Positions 5,315 through 8,470 of a stretch of 8,470 nt of DNA are shown here, piece after piece (the first letter of the stretch is position 1; every line of letters starts with the position of its first letter). The DNA is from JALHVH01 sp964544265. Its GTDB lineage: Bacteria; Acidobacteriota; Aminicenantia; Aminicenantales; Saccharicenantaceae. The notes under the pieces are model-generated. The model had not been told where the DNA came from, did not search any database, and was given only the letters and a program-made list of their open reading frames with translations. The stretch spans positions 1 to 8,470 of the forward strand of contig CAZJBD010000109.1 in NCBI GenBank assembly GCA_964544265.1, read 5' to 3'. The position numbers were made by a program, and so were the translations under genes.

Positions 5315-7404
5315 CGGGAGATTCCCGGCTTCGCCGTCTTATCCCCTTCGACGACGACCCGGGAGTAGTCCGCGACCTGGAGGAGAAGCTTCTGGATGGC
5401 CTGCAACAGCCCCAGGCGGTTCTGACGGACTTTCTTATCCTCGGCCATGACCAAGACCTTATCGAAGAAGGCGTTGAGCAGAGGCTGGATCTTGAAAATG
5501 ATGCTTTGGGCCCGGGCAAAATCCCCTTTCTCGATCATCGGCTTGATGTTGTCGCTGATGATGGTGAACGTCGAGTGGAGGTCCCTCTCCTCCTTTTCTA
5601 AAAAGAGCTCCGGATTGACCTTGCAGGCCGGCATGTCCTTAAGGATGTTGTTGATTCGCCTGGCCATAAGGATGAACGGTTCGAAATTGGGACTCGTTCC
5701 GAGCGAGGCGACCGCTTTGACCCTAAGGGACGTGTCGTAAATGTCCTCCATCCCCCGCCCGAGGGCGGCGTTGATGTGGTCATAGCGGTGGCCCTGCCTC
5801 TCGAAAATGAAGCGCAGGCGGCCCGCAAAAAAGTCCAGGCAGAAAGTCTTGACCTCTCCCGCCGGGACGGACAGCCTGTCCCCGTATATAGAAAGAACCT
5901 TGTCGATGAGGCGGGGAAAGGAAAGCCTGAGCTTCTTGTCGAGGATGATCTTCGCGACGCCGTGGGCATTGCGGCGCAGCCCGAAGGGATCGCTCGAGCC
6001 CGAAACCTGGATGCCGACTCCGACGACGCCTACGATGGAGTCGATCTTGTCGGCCAGCGAGACAAGGGCCCCGGTCAAGGACGAGGGCGGGTCGTCCTCG
6101 AGGCTGGCGGGTTGATAGTGCTCATAAATAGCCTGATAGACGGCCGCCGGATGCCCTTCGACCTTGGCATAGAGCCCTCCCATTTTCCCCTGCAGGGAAG
6201 GAAACTCCTTGACCATTTCGGTTAAGAGGTCGGCCTTGCACAAGCCGGCGGCCTCAATGGCCTCCTTTTTGACCTTGGCGGCGTCGATTTTCTCGATGAG
6301 GTAGCTAACGATCTTTTTTAGTCTCTGGCTTTTATCATCATATGTTCCCAGCTTCTCCTGAAAGACGATATTCTTCAGGCCGGCAGCCCTCTCCGCCAAG
6401 GATTTCTTGACATCCTGCTGCCAGAAAAAGCGGGCATCTTCGAGCCTCGCCTTGAGGACCCGTTCGTTGCCATTGCGGATCAAGGATTTGGAGTCCTTGA
6501 CGGCGTCGGCCACGCCCAGAAAGCAAGGCAGCTGCTTCTTGTCCTTGACGACGGAGAAAAGCTTCTGACCCTCCCGCATGGCCGTGGCCAAGACTTCGAT
6601 GGGCAGGCTCAGGTATTTTTCGGGAAAAACACCCAGGATGACACAAGGGTATTCAACGGTGAAGTTGAGTCTATCCAGGAGGTCATCATCCGGGTAGATC
6701 CGGGCTTTAAGGGAAGCAAGCCTTTCCTCGATCTGGCCCAGGATCATCTCCCGCCGCTCGCCGGGGTCTATGATGACCTTAGATTTTTTCAATTGGTCCC
6801 GATAGTCCTGGAAGTTCTTGACCCTAAGCGGCTGAGGGCTGTAGATCGGATGTCCGGACGTCGAGTCGTTAGAATCCATCCCCTCCAGACTGAAAGGGAG
6901 GATCTTCCCATCGAATAAGCAGAGGATGTTCTTGATGGGCCTGGAGAATTTGAAGGGACTCTCCCTCCAGCGCATCGTCTTCGGAAACGAGATGGAGGCG
7001 AGGATAGAGGGGACAATCGCCGCGAAGATCTCCAGGGCTGATTCCCCTTTGCTGACCTTCCGGATCCCCATATATTCTCCCTTGGGAGTCTGGATAATCT
7101 CCAGCGATTCAGCCGCGATTCCCTGGGCCTTGGCGAATCCTCTGGCGGCGGGAGAAAAGGTTCCGTCCGGCAGGATGCCCAGCGATTTGGGCGGTCCCGT
7201 AACGATGCTTGTGCGATCCTCCTGCCCGGCGGCGGTGTCTGCCCGAACGATGAGCCTCCGGCAAGTCCCGAGGGCCTCCAGCGCTTGGACCGCGATCGCG
7301 GCATCCTTGAGCTCACCCCGGAACTTCTCATCCAGCTGCTCCAAGGCGGTTTTGACGTGGGAGGCCGGCATTTCTTCGGTCAGGATTTCCAATAGGAACT
7401 CCAT
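5311..7404 (-). CDS. glyS: Glycyl-tRNA synthetase beta subunit
   Basis: A 697-residue beta chain of the bacterial alpha2beta2 glycyl-tRNA synthetase, close to the family's usual ~690 residues and apparently complete. The complex attaches glycine to tRNA-Gly in the cytoplasm; the beta chain binds and positions the tRNA while the alpha chain holds the class II active site. It begins with the typical MEFLLEILTEEMPA, and the HD-like middle region shows EHYQP, LADKID (D452) and SDPFGLRRNAHG. The C-terminal ~100 residues fit the DALR-type anticodon-binding domain (PLLNAFFDKVLVM, RLGLLQAI). The start is firm: ATG 7404 shares one base with the glyQ stop and has GGAGG 8 bases upstream. Expression is therefore coupled to glyQ at near-equal levels. 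Several long open frames on the opposite strand are shadows of this gene. Confidence 0.98.
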   Translation of the reverse strand: MEFLLEILTEEMPASHVKTALEQLDEKFRGELKDAAIAVQALEALGTCRRLIVRADTAAGQEDRTSIVTGPPKSLGILPDGTFSPAARGFAKAQGIAAESLEIIQTPKGEYMGIRKVSKGESALEIFAAIVPSILASISFPKTMRWRESPFKFSRPIKNILCLFDGKILPFSLEGMDSNDSTSGHPIYSPQPLRVKNFQDYRDQLKKSKVIIDPGERREMILGQIEERLASLKARIYPDDDLLDRLNFTVEYPCVILGVFPEKYLSLPIEVLATAMREGQKLFSVVKDKKQLPCFLGVADAVKDSKSLIRNGNERVLKARLEDARFFWQQDVKKSLAERAAGLKNIVFQEKLGTYDDKSQRLKKIVSYLIEKIDAAKVKKEAIEAAGLCKADLLTEMVKEFPSLQGKMGGLYAKVEGHPAAVYQAIYEHYQPASLEDDPPSSLTGALVSLADKIDSIVGVVGVGIQVSGSSDPFGLRRNAHGVAKIILDKKLRLSFPRLIDKVLSIYGDRLSVPAGEVKTFCLDFFAGRLRFIFERQGHRYDHINAALGRGMEDIYDTSLRVKAVASLGTSPNFEPFILMARRINNILKDMPACKVNPELFLEKEERDLHSTFTIISDNIKPMIEKGDFARAQSIIFKIQPLLNAFFDKVLVMAEDKKVRQNRLGLLQAIQKLLLQVADYSRVVVEGDKTAKPGISR

Positions 7405-8252
7405 CAGGAACCCCTCCCTGAGGCCGTAAATCTTTGGGCGATCTCATTGACCTGGGCCCTGATTCGGGCGATCATTTTCACCCTCTCCGTGACGCTGACG
7501 ACGCCCCGGGCGTCGAGCAGGTTAAAAAAATGAGAGCATTTGAGGCACATATCGTAAGCCGGCAGGAGCAGGCCCTTCCCTATGAGCGAGACGGCCTCCT
7601 TCTCGCAGGCCTGGAAGGATGCGCGGAGCATCGCGGGGTCGGCCGCATTGAAGTTGTACTCGGAAAACTCCTTCTCCTCGGTGCAGCGCAAGTCTCGATA
7701 AGTCACGTTCTTTGACCAATCAAGGTCATAGATGTCGTCCTTCCGCTCGAGGAACATCTCCAGCCTCTCCAGACCATAGGTGATCTCAACGGGGACCGGC
7801 TGAAGCTCGATGCCGCCGGCCTGCTGGAAGTACGTGAATTGGGAGATCTCCAGCCCGTCGAGCAGAACCTGCCAACCGACGCCCCAGGCGCCGATCGTGG
7901 GCGACTCCCAATCATCCTCGTCAAAGCGCAAGTCGTGGTCCTGGAGGACAATCCCGAGCGAAGAGAGACTTTGGAGGTAGATTTTCTGGATGTCCGCCGG
8001 TGCCGGTTTCATGATGACTTGATATTGAAAGTGCTTCTGGACACGGTGGGGGTTCTCCCCGTAGCGACCGTCCGTGGGCCGGCGAGCCGGTTGAACGTAG
8101 GCCGTTTTCCATGGCTTTTTGCCAAGGACACGAAAAAAAGTATCCGGGGTCATAGTTCCGGCGCCTACCTCAAGGTCATAGGTCGGGGCTAAATAGCACC
8201 CTTGGTCCGCCCAGTAGGCATGGAGCTTCAGAATGAGGTCTTGAAGGGCCAT
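7404..8252 (-). CDS. glyQ: Glycyl-tRNA synthetase alpha subunit
   Basis: A 282-residue alpha chain, slightly shorter than the common ~290-300 residues but complete. It is the catalytic, class II half of the enzyme: it activates glycine with ATP and, with GlyS, transfers it to tRNA-Gly. Visible family blocks are DQGCYLAPTYDLEVGAGT (16-33), the motif 2 region with RRPTDGRYGENP (57-68), HDLRFDEDDWESPT (106-119), GAWGVGWQVLLDGLEISQFT (121-140) and motif 3 YGLERLEMF (159-167, R163). ATG 8252 directly follows the gcvPB stop (TAGATG) with no gap. The ribosome site is weak (GGGA about 10 bases upstream), so reinitiation after gcvPB is plausible. No promoter is seen between the two genes, which makes a gcvPB-glyQ-glyS transcript likely. 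Confidence 0.98.
   Translation of the reverse strand: MALQDLILKLHAYWADQGCYLAPTYDLEVGAGTMTPDTFFRVLGKKPWKTAYVQPARRPTDGRYGENPHRVQKHFQYQVIMKPAPADIQKIYLQSLSSLGIVLQDHDLRFDEDDWESPTIGAWGVGWQVLLDGLEISQFTYFQQAGGIELQPVPVEITYGLERLEMFLERKDDIYDLDWSKNVTYRDLRCTEEKEFSEYNFNAADPAMLRASFQACEKEAVSLIGKGLLLPAYDMCLKCSHFFNLLDARGVVSVTERVKMIARIRAQVNEIAQRFTASGRGS
7413..7417 (-). promoter_or_regulatory. Ribosome binding site of glyS inside the end of glyQ
   Basis: Read on the minus strand, GGAGG lies 8 bases before ATG 7404, within the last codons of glyQ that encode GRGS. It allows independent ribosome entry at glyS in addition to coupling through the 1-base overlap. Confidence 0.7.
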
Positions 8253-8470
8253 CTATTTCTTTTCCCATTTCAGGACGGGAGTGCGGGCGGCCGCCGTCTC
8301 GTCCAGACGCCGGACGTAGGTAACGTGGGGGGCCGCATGGAGTGTATCTGGGTTTTCTTCGGCCTCCCTGGCGATTTCCTTCATGGCTTCGATGAAAAAG
8401 TCAAGGTCGCGTTTGCTCTCCGTCTCCGTGGGCTCGATCATGAGTGCGCCGTGGACGATAAGCGGGAAGG
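8253..8470 (-). CDS. gcvPB: Glycine dehydrogenase (decarboxylating) subunit 2, C-terminal end (5' part outside window)
   Basis: The last ~72 codons of the second P-protein subunit of the glycine cleavage system. The PLP-dependent P-protein decarboxylates glycine and passes the aminomethyl group to the lipoyl H-protein; in many bacteria it is split into GcvPA and GcvPB. The visible frame runs FPLIVHGALMIEPTETESKR, then a helix LDFFIEAMKEIARE, and ends with VRRLDETAAARTPVLKW plus a short Lys tail. This is a near-signature match to GcvPB C termini. The lysine that binds PLP lies outside the window. The stop TAG abuts the glyQ start, linking glycine breakdown with glycine tRNA charging in one transcript. 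Confidence 0.94.
   Translation of the reverse strand, partial: FPLIVHGALMIEPTETESKRDLDFFIEAMKEIAREAEENPDTLHAAPHVTYVRRLDETAAARTPVLKWEKK

Noticed and set aside
5315..5327. CGGGA-GAT-TCCCG hairpin just after the PilZ stop as a terminator
   Set aside because: The stem is 5 base pairs, lies inside glyS coding sequence, and is not followed by a T-run on either strand.
5776..6225. A 149-codon plus-strand open frame opposite glyS
   Set aside because: It is an antisense shadow of a strongly supported glyS coding region, with no ribosome site or family resemblance.
6789..7331. A 180-codon minus-strand frame inside glyS
   Set aside because: It is an out-of-phase shadow made mostly of Arg, Ser and Pro; glyS in the other phase matches its family along its whole length.

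Overview
The window is ordinary protein-coding bacterial DNA: moderately GC-rich and tightly packed, with eight genes in two converging blocks and no gap longer than about 180 bases. A TonB-like protein, an exported protein and a multi-pass membrane enzyme point to a diderm (Gram-negative type) bacterium. The separate glyQ/glyS glycyl-tRNA synthetase and the two-subunit glycine decarboxylase (gcvPB) fit many bacterial phyla. The style of the genes, especially the membrane-embedded spermidine-synthase-like protein beside an AmrS-type radical SAM gene, makes me think of Acidobacteriota/Aminicenantes-like or deltaproteobacterial lineages. That placement is an impression and was not tested.

Left block, plus strand (1-5314). 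The window opens inside the C-terminal part of an AmrS-type radical SAM protein. Its stop codon overlaps the preferred start of a 715-residue membrane protein in which a spermidine-synthase-like Rossmann domain sits between two related six-helix membrane modules. A short gap holds a good sigma70-type promoter (2597-2625). Next comes a TonB-like protein that starts at TTG, joined by an 8-base overlap to an unrecognised exported protein of 357 residues. A 182-base gap with an inverted repeat and a promoter with a perfect TTGACA box leads to a stand-alone PilZ protein with both c-di-GMP-binding motifs.

Right block, minus strand (8470-5311). This is a compact glycine operon transcribed leftwards: the end of gcvPB (glycine decarboxylase subunit 2), glyQ and glyS (alpha and beta chains of glycyl-tRNA synthetase). 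The junctions are 0 bases (gcvPB-glyQ) and a 1-base overlap (glyQ-glyS). It groups a major route of glycine breakdown with the enzyme that charges glycine onto tRNA. The stop codons of glyS and the PilZ gene overlap tail to tail within four bases, with no visible terminator between them.

The most unusual item is the membrane-embedded spermidine-synthase-like protein. It keeps the nucleotide-binding fold but lacks the acidic residues needed for aminopropyl transfer, has an internal membrane duplication, and is translationally linked to AmrS. The TonB-like/exported-protein pair is the second uncharacterised unit. I found no mobile element, CRISPR array, tRNA, rRNA or recognisable riboswitch.
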